Of a stretch of 64,000 bases of DNA, positions 35,016-45,650 are shown in pieces. The stretch is from Sclerodactyla briareus (lineage: Eukaryota; Echinodermata; Holothuroidea; Dendrochirotida; Sclerodactylidae). The notes under the pieces are model-generated. The model saw nothing but the letters and a program-made list of their open reading frames with translations. It searched no databases and was not told the DNA's origin. A program made the translations under genes and the position numbers. Location of the stretch: positions 369,445 to 433,444 of the forward strand of contig JAODTK010003876.1 in NCBI GenBank assembly GCA_026419785.1, in the 5' to 3' direction. Every line of letters begins with the position of its first letter. Within the stretch, counting starts at the first letter, position 1.

Positions 35016-35874
35016 AAACGAGAGTGGTAAGCTTTCTTATAAAATGTACAGAAACCCTATGATGGTTGGAAAAATGGGAAATTTGTCAGACGTTATGTTG
35101 TGCCCATAATGAGCTGGTATAACAAACTGCAAATTGGTCCTTGTGTCTGGCCGTATGAGGTTGTCAGAAAGAGTCAAGGAATCACTAAAGCCTTTGGCTT
35201 TATGGTCATAATTGAAATAGTAACTGGCAGCGGTACTCACACTTTTCCGCAACATGTAAATCAATGTGAATAAATGGCGTGGGCGAATACTGGTAGGTGG
35301 TGTTGTAATATCTGTGGATTTGTGGGGGCGCAAGTGCTTTAACCCTGCTAACATTCGCCGTATCGCTTTCGTATTTCTGATCGATATGCGTAGGCTCGTT
35401 TTATTCAAGTGGCATGTGGCATGTGAAATAAAAAGAAATAAAAGAATGATTCAACAGGAGGGAAGGGGGGATGAGTTCAATGAGGCAGAAAGAACAGCAG
35501 CTTCTATGAAAAGAAAGAGATGATTGTGAAGAGAGCCAATTTCATTGTCTATGCTTTTTAGTCGGACTAATGCATGGCATCAAAATTTCCTTAATTTCAT
35601 TCCAATTTTATAATATATATTTTAAATTGGATAGTGCATGAATGCCACCCCCCAGGCCTCACGACAACTCCCATTGTGGTGCACCCAAATGTCAGTATTG
35701 CTCTTTGCATCTTGGCTATCAGCGTAAAATCATTAGACCTCTGGATGTTGGCACCTGTCTTGAGATATGACCAGCCTAGTCCATACAGTATTGAAGTGGA
35801 TTGTTTGTCACTACTTGTTAATTAGTAACTGCTGCATCGAAGCATTGCGGGTAGCGGGAAGCAAATACTAGCGG
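35016..35874. other. No gene recognised
   Basis: Two ORFs (35037-35408 minus, 35266-35523 plus) overlap. Neither resembles a known family. Confidence 0.4.
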
Positions 35875-36470
35875 TTGTTAGAAGACAATTGAAGGGATGA
35901 ATATAAAGAGGCTAATATATTAGATGGAGGAGAAAATGAAGGGTCCGTCCAAAGCCCGAAGTTCCATACAGCTTCATAAGTTACAGTCCTTTGAAGCTTG
36001 TGCACTGTATTGCACAAGATTCATGAGGGCATATAATCATCAATATATATTATGATCAACTTGCCACAATCTGCAAACATTCTCGGCTTAATAATGAATT
36101 CACACCTTGTCTTCAATTCGAAAAGAATAGTCTATGGGAAATATTGCTGTGTGGGTTTGCTAGGTGGTTGATGGTAATACTTTGGTGTAGAAAGACATCA
36201 GAACTTCTGCTGACTGTGACTTATTATTCAACAGAATGAAACAAGGAAATATAACATGACTTTAGGGGTGTCCAAGGTAACGTAACGTTATTGGCAATTG
36301 GAATTCTCCCCAAATTCTCTGAAGAATGGACTAAATTTCGAAGGCCAATAAACTCCACATAGGAACATCGTATTGAAAATGGGGTTTGGGAACATATAGA
36401 TACAGTTTCCCGTCTACACGATCAAACTCCAAGTGATGTTGTATCCAGCCTGCAGTTGAAAGTTTTGCCC
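35875..36470 (+). repeat. AGACAACTGCAGG-family element, copy A
   Basis: Homologous to 45130-45650. Shared phrases in order: TTA(G/A)AAGACAA(T/C)TG, GGCTAATA or AGCTAATA, GGTC(C/A)GTCCAAA, GCGAAG or CCGAAG, GAGTTAGTC or AAGTTACAGTC, ATTGAAA(A)TGGGGTTT, and ATAGAT.TCAGTTT or ATAGATACAGTTT. No coding capacity. Confidence 0.65.
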
Positions 36471-38540
36471 AAAATATAAAAAAATCGTACAGGTCAAATA
36501 TGCATAAGGACTCAAGGAATCACTGTGGACTCCGAAAGCGGCAATGCTTGGACGGATACTGATGACTCGGACTCGGGATTGAGAGGATTGCTCAAAACAG
36601 ATAGTGGCATAGGTTAGGTGTTGTAGGAATCTGAATTCGATGAGAGGGTATCATTAGACCACAGGGAAAATGACTTGATCTCATCAATGGCGCTGCAAAA
36701 ATGGGACGACTGGCACTATTTTTCTTGTCCCGATTGGCCAACACTCCTCCCAAAAGTATTACGTTCTTTTAAAGTCTGCTTTGTCGACACATTTGCGGAA
36801 GAAAGTGGCATGTCATGCTGATATAGATGGGCCATACATACCCCGGTCCAGGGTGGGTGGTTAACGCTGGCACAACTTGTACATTAAATTGAACGTACAT
36901 ATGGAGAAGGGGCGATGGCAACAAAGGAATATATGGCGAGTCTAGCAAATTGCGGTCCCGGGGACAGTAGAGGCAGACACCCTTCACCCGGTATGTTCTG
37001 AAACACTACTGTATATTCGAGAAGAGAATATGCAAGTTTCGCCAGTGTCCATCCACGGTCATACCACATCAAGTATATTACAATTTTACAGCAGTCAGAA
37101 CCCGATTTCCACAGAATGAGACCCCCAGTTGGTACTATTCACAACCCTGTCTATGATCCAGTCCATACACATGTTGGAAGGCTTTGGAGCCAGTGTCTCC
37201 TGTCTGGTCCTTGTTAAAGATCAATGTAGGAACACAAGAAAGCTCCTATCGAATTCCCGCATCCGCTCAGACAAGACGCGGGGAGCGGAGATGCGATCCA
37301 CAGCAGACTTCTTGGGAGGGATATCAAAACTACTCAGTCGCTAGGCGCAAACCAGTGACCCAACGGATCCCATTTGAGGATGATCCAAGCAAGACTTTGC
37401 ACGGACTTAGAGGAGTGATCATCCATTGTTATCGCAGTCCGGCACACCCTTCTCTTTCCAGATTGGAGCAATAAGTCCCTTTCCAGTCAGTGGAGATGAC
37501 ACAGTGCTCAAACAGAGCAGTAGAAAAATGCAGAGCACAAGGGCAGCCTGGCAACCAGCCACAGAGCATCTTGGATGTATGCTACAGACCCTGGACTCCT
37601 GGAGGTTTTGGCAATCCCACTTTAATTCTTTACAATGCCCTTTTGAGAATCCACATAGTAGGGCATGTCCACACTCAACAGGCAGTTCGCCTCACGGTGG
37701 ACAACACCATCTCATCTAATTTCCTAGCTTTGGGGGATCAGCCTTGACAAATCCTCGAAAGCCCTCAGCCCAAACAAGCACGCACATCGGATTCTTCGTC
37801 AAATACCTGCCGTCCTCTGTCTTGACAGCTGGGCACTGAACCACAGAAGAAGCGAGGTGTGGAGTCTATTAATCACTTCGAGAGAGATGGCTTAGAGGAA
37901 ACCCGTTGTCCAAATGTCTCTCACCGACTCACAGAGATGACGAACCCGGCCACCTCTAAATCCCATTGCAGTCCTTCAGTGTCACAGGAACGATGACCCT
38001 AGAAATTGCGCATGGTGGTCCTCAGGATTTCATGCTGTCATGAGGTGATGTTTTGAAGTATGCCCATCTCCGCTGGGGTGCAACATTTCACCCTCCAGCC
38101 TTGAATGATTTTCAGCATGCACTGTGGCTACTTTTGATCTTCAGTTGGCTCAACTTTTTGAGGGCCCACGTAGCTTTACGTGGGATAATGAGTGGAATCC
38201 TGAAGGCCGCAGTTCCTGATAATCGCCCATCTAGAGTACCATGGTTGATCTCGTGGGACAGGAACACCGTCATTGGAGTACCAAGTCCAGTGCCTCGCAG
38301 ATGTTGAACTGAGGCACGGCAATGTTAAAGCACACAATTCAAGAAGCCTGTGAGATGCATCATCACAGCTGCCAGACCATGCCAGCTAAGACACGACTCT
38401 TAGCCATCCCTACTGACACCAGTGGAGGCATTTAAATAACCCAGAATGACCTATAGTCAGAAGTGGAACACCAAACTGAGTTGAGCGGAGAACGCTTCCT
38501 TATCGTTATAATTCCCGGTGGTCAGAGCCTACACTGCAAC
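36471..38540. other. ORF-dense tract, function not recognised
   Basis: Several moderate plus-strand frames follow each other (37129-37344, 37184-37474, 37426-37719, 38053-38307). Locally they look protein-like, for example ESGNAWTDTDDSDSGLRGLL near 36530 and SYHIKYITILQQSEPDF near 37060-37105. None matches a family I can name, and frames break often. An old transposon coding region is possible, but nothing in the sequence proves it. Confidence 0.3.
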
Positions 38541-41121
38541 GATGAATGATCCGCAGTCGCATTTTATATTTCTTGTTCAAGTGTTAACTGTTTACCAAGG
38601 TACAGGGTGTTCGACCACGACCATGAGTATGCCACCACCGTCACAGCCAGACCCAAAATAGGTTTTGTAAACCCCAATGGGGGGAACCCGACAAGAGCAC
38701 TTCAAAAGGAGAGCTGCAAAACAAATTGCCCGACTACAAAGTTCTTCTGGACAAGGAACCCACAAGTGTGCTACTTCACATGTATGGTGAGGGAAATTCG
38801 AGAGTTTATGGACATATCAAAAGTTGGGGCCTGGAACTCAATCTTGAAATACACTTTGTAAGTCCTTGATGAAAGGGAGAGGATTCCATTCACAATCAAC
38901 GTTACCCATATTGGGGTGCTGACAAAGTTTCGGTTTTGGCACAACCCCATCACCTTCTCATTTCACAACCCCCCCCCCCCCCCCAAAATGATATCAAGGT
39001 CGTTGGGGGTCTTTTGGTGGTGGAAACTTTGGAGAATTGTCTAAAATTGACGAGGGAGCAACAGTGAGTTTCCATGGATTCTTGTTGCCCTAATGGAATC
39101 TGAGAGGCAAACCTTGCACCACGAATTATATCATGAACAACAATCATGGAGGAAGATGATGCATGCACAGTAGCTATCTCCAGGGACTGGCTTGTTTATG
39201 CTTTCTTATACTACTGTGGTATACTAATAGCCTCATCCTATGCTCTATAGGGCAATTGTTTTTTTCTCTACATCAGCAGTCTTGTTTCCTGGCAGACTTT
39301 GAATTTGTGCATTAGTAGTGCAGACTTGTCACTTTACATTATATAGGCTACAATAAAAAATAGTATTAGTAGAGTAGTTTATTATAAGCAGGATAATGAC
39401 AAGCACACGTATGTACGAAAAGTCCACTTTTTAGGAGAAAATTGGTCGTGAAGGAGGTTAAAGGATAAATAGGAATTTTATGGCTGGGCGGCAAAAATAG
39501 GGATTCAGGGGGATCGTGGATGAAAATTCTGCAGATTTCTCACAACCATACATACATCAATTTTGCCGCCAACCAGAAATCTGTACCAATCTGTGCCAGC
39601 CCCTGACATACACGGTAAAGAGGCAGATAGCAATCAATGCCCAGGGGATCATTCTTGTCGCGTATTAAATATATATTAACAGTATCATTCCGTAGCATCT
39701 CAATGAATCTAACAAAAAGGGCCCGCCATTCCATATTAACAGGCGTGCCTGTGTCGTTACAGCCACTGTTCAGTGATGCAAATCCCCAGGCACGTGGCTA
39801 ATTGTTTCTTTAATTGGTAAAATACATCATGTCAGGTATAGTAATTGGGACAAAAATATCAATGAACTATTAGTATGCTTCCCAATAAGGAGTTTTCCTG
39901 TTGTGTGTATTCTTCTCTCGAACCGTTCAAAATGTGAATTTTCAGTCTTGCAAGCGGGGGTATAAAGTTCATGCCTTTGTGAAAATATAGGGTATAGTTT
40001 AAAATTCTCTATTCGTACTACGGAGAACCGTAAGAGTAGTGCCTTTCATGCTTGATTTGGAAGTTTTTTAGTATGGCCAGATTTCTTAGTCACATATTTC
40101 TCTGTGGGAAATTCTCTAACATTGGGCACCTTTCCTATTCAGTATAAAGAGGTTTTGAACCATGAAGTGAAAACAAGACCTCGCCCTTGGAACTGCAACG
40201 AAAGCCACCTGGGGAAAACATCCGCTGACTGCTGGAATTTAAGACGGGATATTTGCTAGCAAATGTGCCATTCTTCCATTACTCTCCGGTTTTCTGGAAA
40301 TGTTGATGGAAAATTCAGTCCCAACCAGAGATTGGACCTGGAACCCGTGTGAGCTCCCATTAATAGTTTAATGTGTTTTTACAGTTTATTGGCATGAAGA
40401 GAATTACCCATTGGCGGCCACAACAAAACGCTGGTTTAAAACTCTTGGTCCTCCCCCCGATGTATAACTAAATATATGGGCTGAAGAATATCAGCCCAGC
40501 TTGTTTGAGATGTAGTGAGGATCAGGAACATAGTTGTACAACTTACTCTGCCTCATATTGTTCCTTTTTTTTTCTTTTCAACAGAGGCGGACATGGTTAA
40601 AACTTTCCATTCATGAATTAGGGAATAATAAACAGATACGAGGGCCTTTGTTACCGAAATAAAAAACCGGGATACGTCATATAAGAGGTCAGAAACGTCA
40701 GAGGCGCAGCACGAGTGTTTTTCCCGACTATTATACGCAAACAGGGTTTGTTTCATTCCGAAAACAACTCCCCGAGTATCTAATTATTTTAATCCATCCA
40801 TAAAATACTCAATTCTCTTTATTGTTTCATACGAAAAGTGTGCATAATCTCTGATAATTATAATATCTCTTAGTTGTAGAGGTTACTATATATTGACTGA
40901 GGCAGTCGTATGATTAATGGGTTGCTAAGTGGCACTTGATTCAAGTACTTACATGTATATCTCTACTCTGTGGTCCAGGTCTAAGCCTGAGTCACAACCG
41001 TTGAATGCAGCCAGCACCACAAGTGCCTTGCGCATTATTTCGGATGGTACCCGAAGAGCACGATACGATGCGTGCAGGCCTACACGGGTCGAAAGCCTTG
41101 GTAGGCGGTGGTCCCCACGCC
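38541..41121. other. Intergenic or 5' region of CANT1, no feature resolved
   Basis: Contains a C-run at about 38969-38984. Upstream CANT1 non-coding exons or the promoter could lie here, but no TATA box, initiator or splice donor can be argued convincingly. Confidence 0.35.
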
Positions 41122-41647
41122 ATGTCAGAATCAGGACGAAGAATAGTCCTACGCTCTGTCGATTATTATGGTTTGTCCATGCGCGTCTTTCTCCTGCTGC
41201 CGGGAACGCCAGAGACAGCGGTGAGGTCCGGCTTGAGGCACTCTCTCGTCGCACCCGACGTACACGACTGAGAGTTACACGGACTTACCCCATCACACCC
41301 CTGTCAGTATCCAGGCATGAAGTCCGGATTGCGCTGAAGCTGACCCGGGAGCCCGATTCAAAGTCCGCCAGACAAAAAGGACCAATGGATTGCCCAACCT
41401 ACCGACAGGGGTACCTGACGATAAATTCCTATCATGATCAGGTCAAGTGTATTTGGACGACCTGCCGACGAAGCTCTACTCCAGCTCTCCCAGGGTGGCA
41501 GAGGTATGGAGCTGTCAGAGTTGATCTGCTTCAACGGGAAGCTCTACACAGTGATGACAGGACGGGGGTAGTGTAACAGGTATTTTCTTTCTTGACCATG
41601 TGGTCCCGTGGCTCATGCTCCCCGATGGTGACGGCACAACAGTAACG
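41122..41647 (+). pseudogene. CANT1: CANT1, first recognised coding exon (frame-broken)
   Basis: Soluble calcium-activated nucleotidase is an ER/Golgi or secreted Ca2+-dependent nucleoside di-/triphosphatase, usually about 400 residues with an N-terminal membrane anchor. In order the exon reads TYPITPLSVSRHEVRIAL, PDSKSA, RQGYLTINSYHDQVKCIW, LSQGGRGMELSELICFNG, KLYT, DDRTGVV and VVPWLMLPDGDGTT. This matches CANT1 from before the first strand (YRIAV) to the DGDG turn. The N-terminus is uncertain. ATG 41122 (MSESGRRIVLRS) is only a candidate. Breaks: +1 between 41456 and 41470, -1 at 41547-41553 (expected V-D), TAA at 41574-41576 where Tyr is expected, and -1 between about 41592 and 41602. One base is also missing at the exon end if the next exon starts in phase 1. 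The donor is GTTAAT at 41648. Confidence 0.85.
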
Positions 41648-44621
41648 GTTAATCCAATCCTTCAATTTTTGTTCATCTTTTTTGACAATTTATCACTTGT
41701 GTTTTGGACATGATAGTAGTCAAGGGTTCTGATCATTCGCAATTTACTGTGCTTTACTCCGTGTATGTAATATGCACAGGGGTGGGGGAGGGGGTAAAAT
41801 GACTTGTGGTACATCATATAACATGAATTATTCCATTGATCCTTACGGAAATATAAACCTGTGAATCTCAGTTACAGTAGTAGTAGACTGATATTGATAG
41901 TTTATCTTGTTTGATTGTTTGTTTGTATTTATTCATAAAAGACACCAAAAATGCGAAAACACATGAAGGCAGCACATTCACAAAAATGAAGAGAAATTGC
42001 TTTCCTTCACAAGGATAGCCTTCGAAAGTCCGTAGGGGTCCTCAAGGAAACAAAAACTTAAGCATAAAAAATGTATAAGTAACCCTGCTTTTTCAGAGTC
42101 ATAAAACAATCAGAACCCACGATCCAAAATCGAAGAAAAATATTAAGAATCCTAAAATGCCTGCAAGTACCTTTTTATTGCACACTTAAACGAGTTATAA
42201 CTATCAGAGAGCTTCAATTGCGTAGGTAGGTTTGTTCCAATCATGGATAGAATTTTTATAGAATGTTTCGGCAGCTTCATGCTGAACCCGAGTACCACCA
42301 GATTAGCGACGCTGCCTCTGGTACGATACCCATGGACCGTTGAAATGGGGATGAAATGATGCTGAAGGTACGTGACTAAGACCATTTATAACTTGTATGA
42401 ACGGTTAAGTCTAAGTTGGCATACCTTTGTTGACCTCTAGAAAACCAACTTGCCCCTAAATTCTGAGGCCGTTAGGACACTCACCCTGTCCCAGGAGAGA
42501 ATATTAGAATCATTTTTTGTTAGATCTTGTTGATGTAGCCTGAGATGTCATCATACCATCTTTATTGAGTGTTGTGGGCAGATCATTCAGATCTCCGTGG
42601 AGTGTGTCCTATAGTGTAGGTGTTTGAGGGTCATCATAGATCAGTGGTATTAAATTAGTAGCCTGAATCCCTCTTAATTGATGGTTGTTGGGCTTGCTCT
42701 CAATGAGCTCCCCGATTCTGCCATTTCAGCAAGTGGGTCGTGTTCTATTTACAGTAATGAGGTAGCCAACTTGGGGATTGCCCCTGCAGCCAGCGACAAC
42801 AAGGTACTTCATTGTTCATACATACGGTGACAGTACTTGAAAAATAATTTCTGTTTGCAATTGAGATTATTGATAGTTTTAACTTAAAACAGCTCACTTG
42901 CTTTGACAGAAGTTATTCCGCGGGCCTCGGATCTCTGTTCTATCTTTGCATGCCTGTTGTGTTTCTCTGCTGTTGATATTATCAGAGGTTGAAATCAGTC
43001 CAGTGTTCAACCACGTGAAGAAAGGCCATATGTTACATGTTTTGTGGCATTGAAGGCATCACTTGGTGTGTGTTTGTCAGGCTTCTAATACAGCCTCCCC
43101 AAGTTATCAAGCTTCTTACAACCCCAGGCTATCAAACTTCTTACTGCCCCAGGTACCAAGCTTTTTACAGCCTTCCCAGGTTATCAAGCTCCTCAGAGCC
43201 GCAATGTCATCAAGCTTCTTACAGCCACCATGTTATGGAGCTATTCCTCTGCCTGCAAGTTAACAGTTTTTTAATAGCCTCCTGTTATCAAGCTTCTTAA
43301 CAGCCACCCGGTTATCAAGCTTCTTACTGCCACCAGGTTATCAAGCTTCTTACTGCCACCAGGTTATCAAGCTTCTTACTGCCACCAGGTTATCAAGCTT
43401 CTTAGAGTCTCCTGATTGTCAAGCTTTTTACAGCCTCCAGGTTATCAAGTTTCTCAACAACCGCCATGTTCATCAAGCTTCTTACAGCCCCAGGTCATCA
43501 AGCTTTTTCTACAGCCTCCAGGTTATCAAGCTTCTTACTGCCACCAGGTTATCAAGCTTCTTACTGCCACCAGGTTATCAAGCTTCTTAGAGTCTCCTGA
43601 TTGTCAAGCTTTTTACAGCCTCCAGGTTATCAAGCTTCTTACTGCCACCAGGTTATCAAGCTTCTTACTGCCACCAGGTTATCAAGCTTCTTACAGCCTC
43701 CAGGTTACATTATCAGCTTTTCACAGCCTCTAGGTTATCAAGCTTCTTACTGCCACCAGGTTATCAAGCTTCTTAGAGTCTCCTGATTGTCAAGCTTTTT
43801 ACAGCCTCCAGGTTATCAAGCTTCTTACTGCCACCAGGTTATCAAGCTTCTTACTGCCACCAGGTTATCAAGCTTCTTAGAGTCTCCTGATTGTCAAGCT
43901 TTTTACAGCCTCCAGGTTATCAAGCTTCTTACTGCCACCAGGTTATCAAGCTTCTTAGAGTCTCCTGATTGTCAAGCTTTTTACAGCCTCCAGGTTATCA
44001 AGCTTCTGACAGCCTCCAGATCATTGTGCTTCTTGCTGCTCCCATTCTCCAGCTGCTGAGAGTCTCATGATTATCAAGTTTTTTTATAACCTTCCATGTT
44101 ACATTATCAAGCTCTCACAGCCTCAAGGTTATCAAGCTTCTTAGAGTCTCCTGATTGTCAAGCTTTTTACAGCCTCCAGGTTACATTATCAGCTTTTCAC
44201 AGCCTCTAGGTTATCAAGCTTCTTAGAGTCTCCTGATTGTCAAGCTTTTTACAGCCTCCAGGTTACATTATCAGCTTTTCACAGCCTCTAGGTTATCAAG
44301 CTTCTTAGAGTCTCCTGATTGTCAAGCTTTTTACAGCCTCCAGGTTACATTATCAGCTTTTCACAGCCTCTAGGTTATCAAGCTTCTTAGAGTCTCCTGA
44401 TTGTCAAGCTTTTTACAGCCTCCAGGTTGTCAGTTCTTACAGCCTTCAGGGTATCAAGTCTGATGTTAACTAGCTATCTCTTTCTACTCCCCTCTAGTGT
44501 TTACCATGCATGACCTCATTATAGGCATGTCTCCAGTATAGCATTTCACTCAAAACAAAAGTTTTGAAAATGGCTTCATGTCCAGACACCAGTGACAATA
44601 ATTCATAAATTCTTGTTAAAG
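41648..44621 (+). other. CANT1 intron between first two recognised exons
   Basis: GT at 41648 and AG at 44620-44621 (TTGTTAAAG). The pyrimidine tract before the acceptor is weak. Most of the second half is the 26-bp minisatellite. The remainder shows no ORF or known repeat, and a poly-G tract lies at about 41781. Confidence 0.7.
43088..44455 (+). repeat. 26-bp HindIII minisatellite with higher-order repeats
   Basis: The unit is about 26 bp, CCAGGTTATCAAGCTTCTTA plus a 6-base variable part, with about 50 copies and an AAGCTT in most. Two unit classes (CTGCCA and AGAGTCTCCTGATTGT) form higher-order repeats. The AGAGTCTCCTG unit recurs at 43404, 43589, 43775, 43879 and 43957, spaced 185, 186, 104 and 78 bp. 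It then recurs at 44143, 44225, 44307 and 44389, exactly 82 bp apart. ORFs through it (SSFLQPPGYQASY) are artefacts of the array. It ends about 170 bp upstream of a CANT1 exon. Confidence 0.95.
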
Positions 44622-44824
44622 GTTTCAAAGGAGAATGGATGGCAAAGAAGGTGAATGGCTGTATATAGGAGGGCTCGGCAAGGAGTGGAACACAGTGACT
44701 GGCGAAACTAGTGAACCACTTCCCGCAGTGGGTGAAGGTCCCTCATACAAGGGGGCGCTGCACCATATTCCCTGGATGGACAACTATAATGCTATGAGGG
44801 AAAAGTTGGGATATGGCTATCCAG
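44622..44824 (+). pseudogene. CANT1: CANT1, second recognised coding exon (one base short)
   Basis: Translation from the acceptor: GFKGEWMAK, one missing base within AAAGAAGG (44644-44651), then GEWLYIGGLGKEW, NTVTGE, SYKGALHH, WMDNYNAMREKLGYGYP. These correspond to GFKAEW and YVGGLGKEW in human CANT1 and to the YKG..D and W..NYNALR block. In the family structure the Glu of GFKxEW is a Ca2+ ligand, and it is present here. The exon is phase 1 to phase 1 and 203 bp long. Restoring one base gives 204 (68 codons), which independently supports a one-base loss. The donor is CCAG|GTAAAT at 44824/44825, and the joint rebuilds P-G-Y with the next exon. Confidence 0.92.
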
Positions 44825-45129
44825 GTAAATATACCCACCAGCCCAGTGGCTGTTCTATACTGAATATTTTTCCTCAGAGTCTGTGGGAATGCTGACATTA
44901 TGCAGAGATGGGATTCCCCCTGTTGGTGGATTTGCATGCCCTTCTCCACTCTGAATCAGGACCTATAAAGTACTCTAGTATAATGGGCATGCTGTATTAG
45001 TCGCTGGCATTTCTCCTGGACTGTCAGTGCAGGCTACTCACCTGTCACTATTGTCAGGGTAACATTTGTGTAGTGCCTCGGAAAGGCGCTACCACAGCCT
45101 GAATAATTATATATCATTCGCTGTTGGCT

Positions 45130-45650
45130 GTTAAAAGACAACTGCAGGAGGAATTATAAGAAGCTAATACATACTGAGAAAAAACCGAATACGGTCAGTC
45201 CAAACGCGAAGTTTGTACGACTTTCCACCGTTGCGGAGTTAGTCTTTTGAAGTCTGTGCATGTGTATTGCATCTCATCATGCAATCTAAATGAGTTCATA
45301 CTTGCACAACCCTGCAAACAATCTTTGTTTTCTATAGAAATTCACGAAGATTGCTGTAGTTTGTTGGTAGGTTTTGATGGTTACTTTTTAATAGTGAGAG
45401 AAACAACAGAACTTCTGTCTATGTTTTGAATTGTTACAAAATGGAAAGACAATGACTACAGTGACATAACTTCTCGGGTTTCCGTGTGTGACGACAAGCG
45501 TTATTGCACAATGGGATTCTCTCCAAAAAAATTTCTTCTCCGCATATTTTTTTTTTCATGGAATCACTTATAAGGCCATAACTCCATATACTGTATGGCA
45601 TCATATTGAAATGGGGTTTAACCTATAGATCTCAGTTTTTCCATTCTCCA
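45130..45650 (+). repeat. AGACAACTGCAGG-family element, copy B
   Basis: Starts with TTAAAAGACAACTGCAGG (45131-45148), and is collinear with 35875-36470 through GGTCAGTCCAAACGCGAAG and TATTGAAATGGGGTTTAACC. Relatives with the same terminal phrase are at 54891 and 55591. Confidence 0.65.

Noticed and set aside
40929-41576. 215-residue ORF taken as a protein gene
   Set aside because: Only parts of it are in the CANT1 frame (TYPITPL..., QGYLTINSYHDQVKCIW, DDRTGVV). The rest is CANT1 read out of frame.
41580-41602. Splice donor CAG|GTATTT at 41579/41580
   Set aside because: The conserved VVPW..DGDG block follows 20 bases later, too close for an intron. The exon most simply continues.
43416-44059. 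ORFs encoding SSFLQPPGYQASY repeats
   Set aside because: They arise from the 26-bp minisatellite, where all frames lack stops. No start or splice context.
43088-44455. CRISPR-like array of regular repeats
   Set aside because: Units are contiguous with no unique spacers, and the context is a eukaryotic intron.
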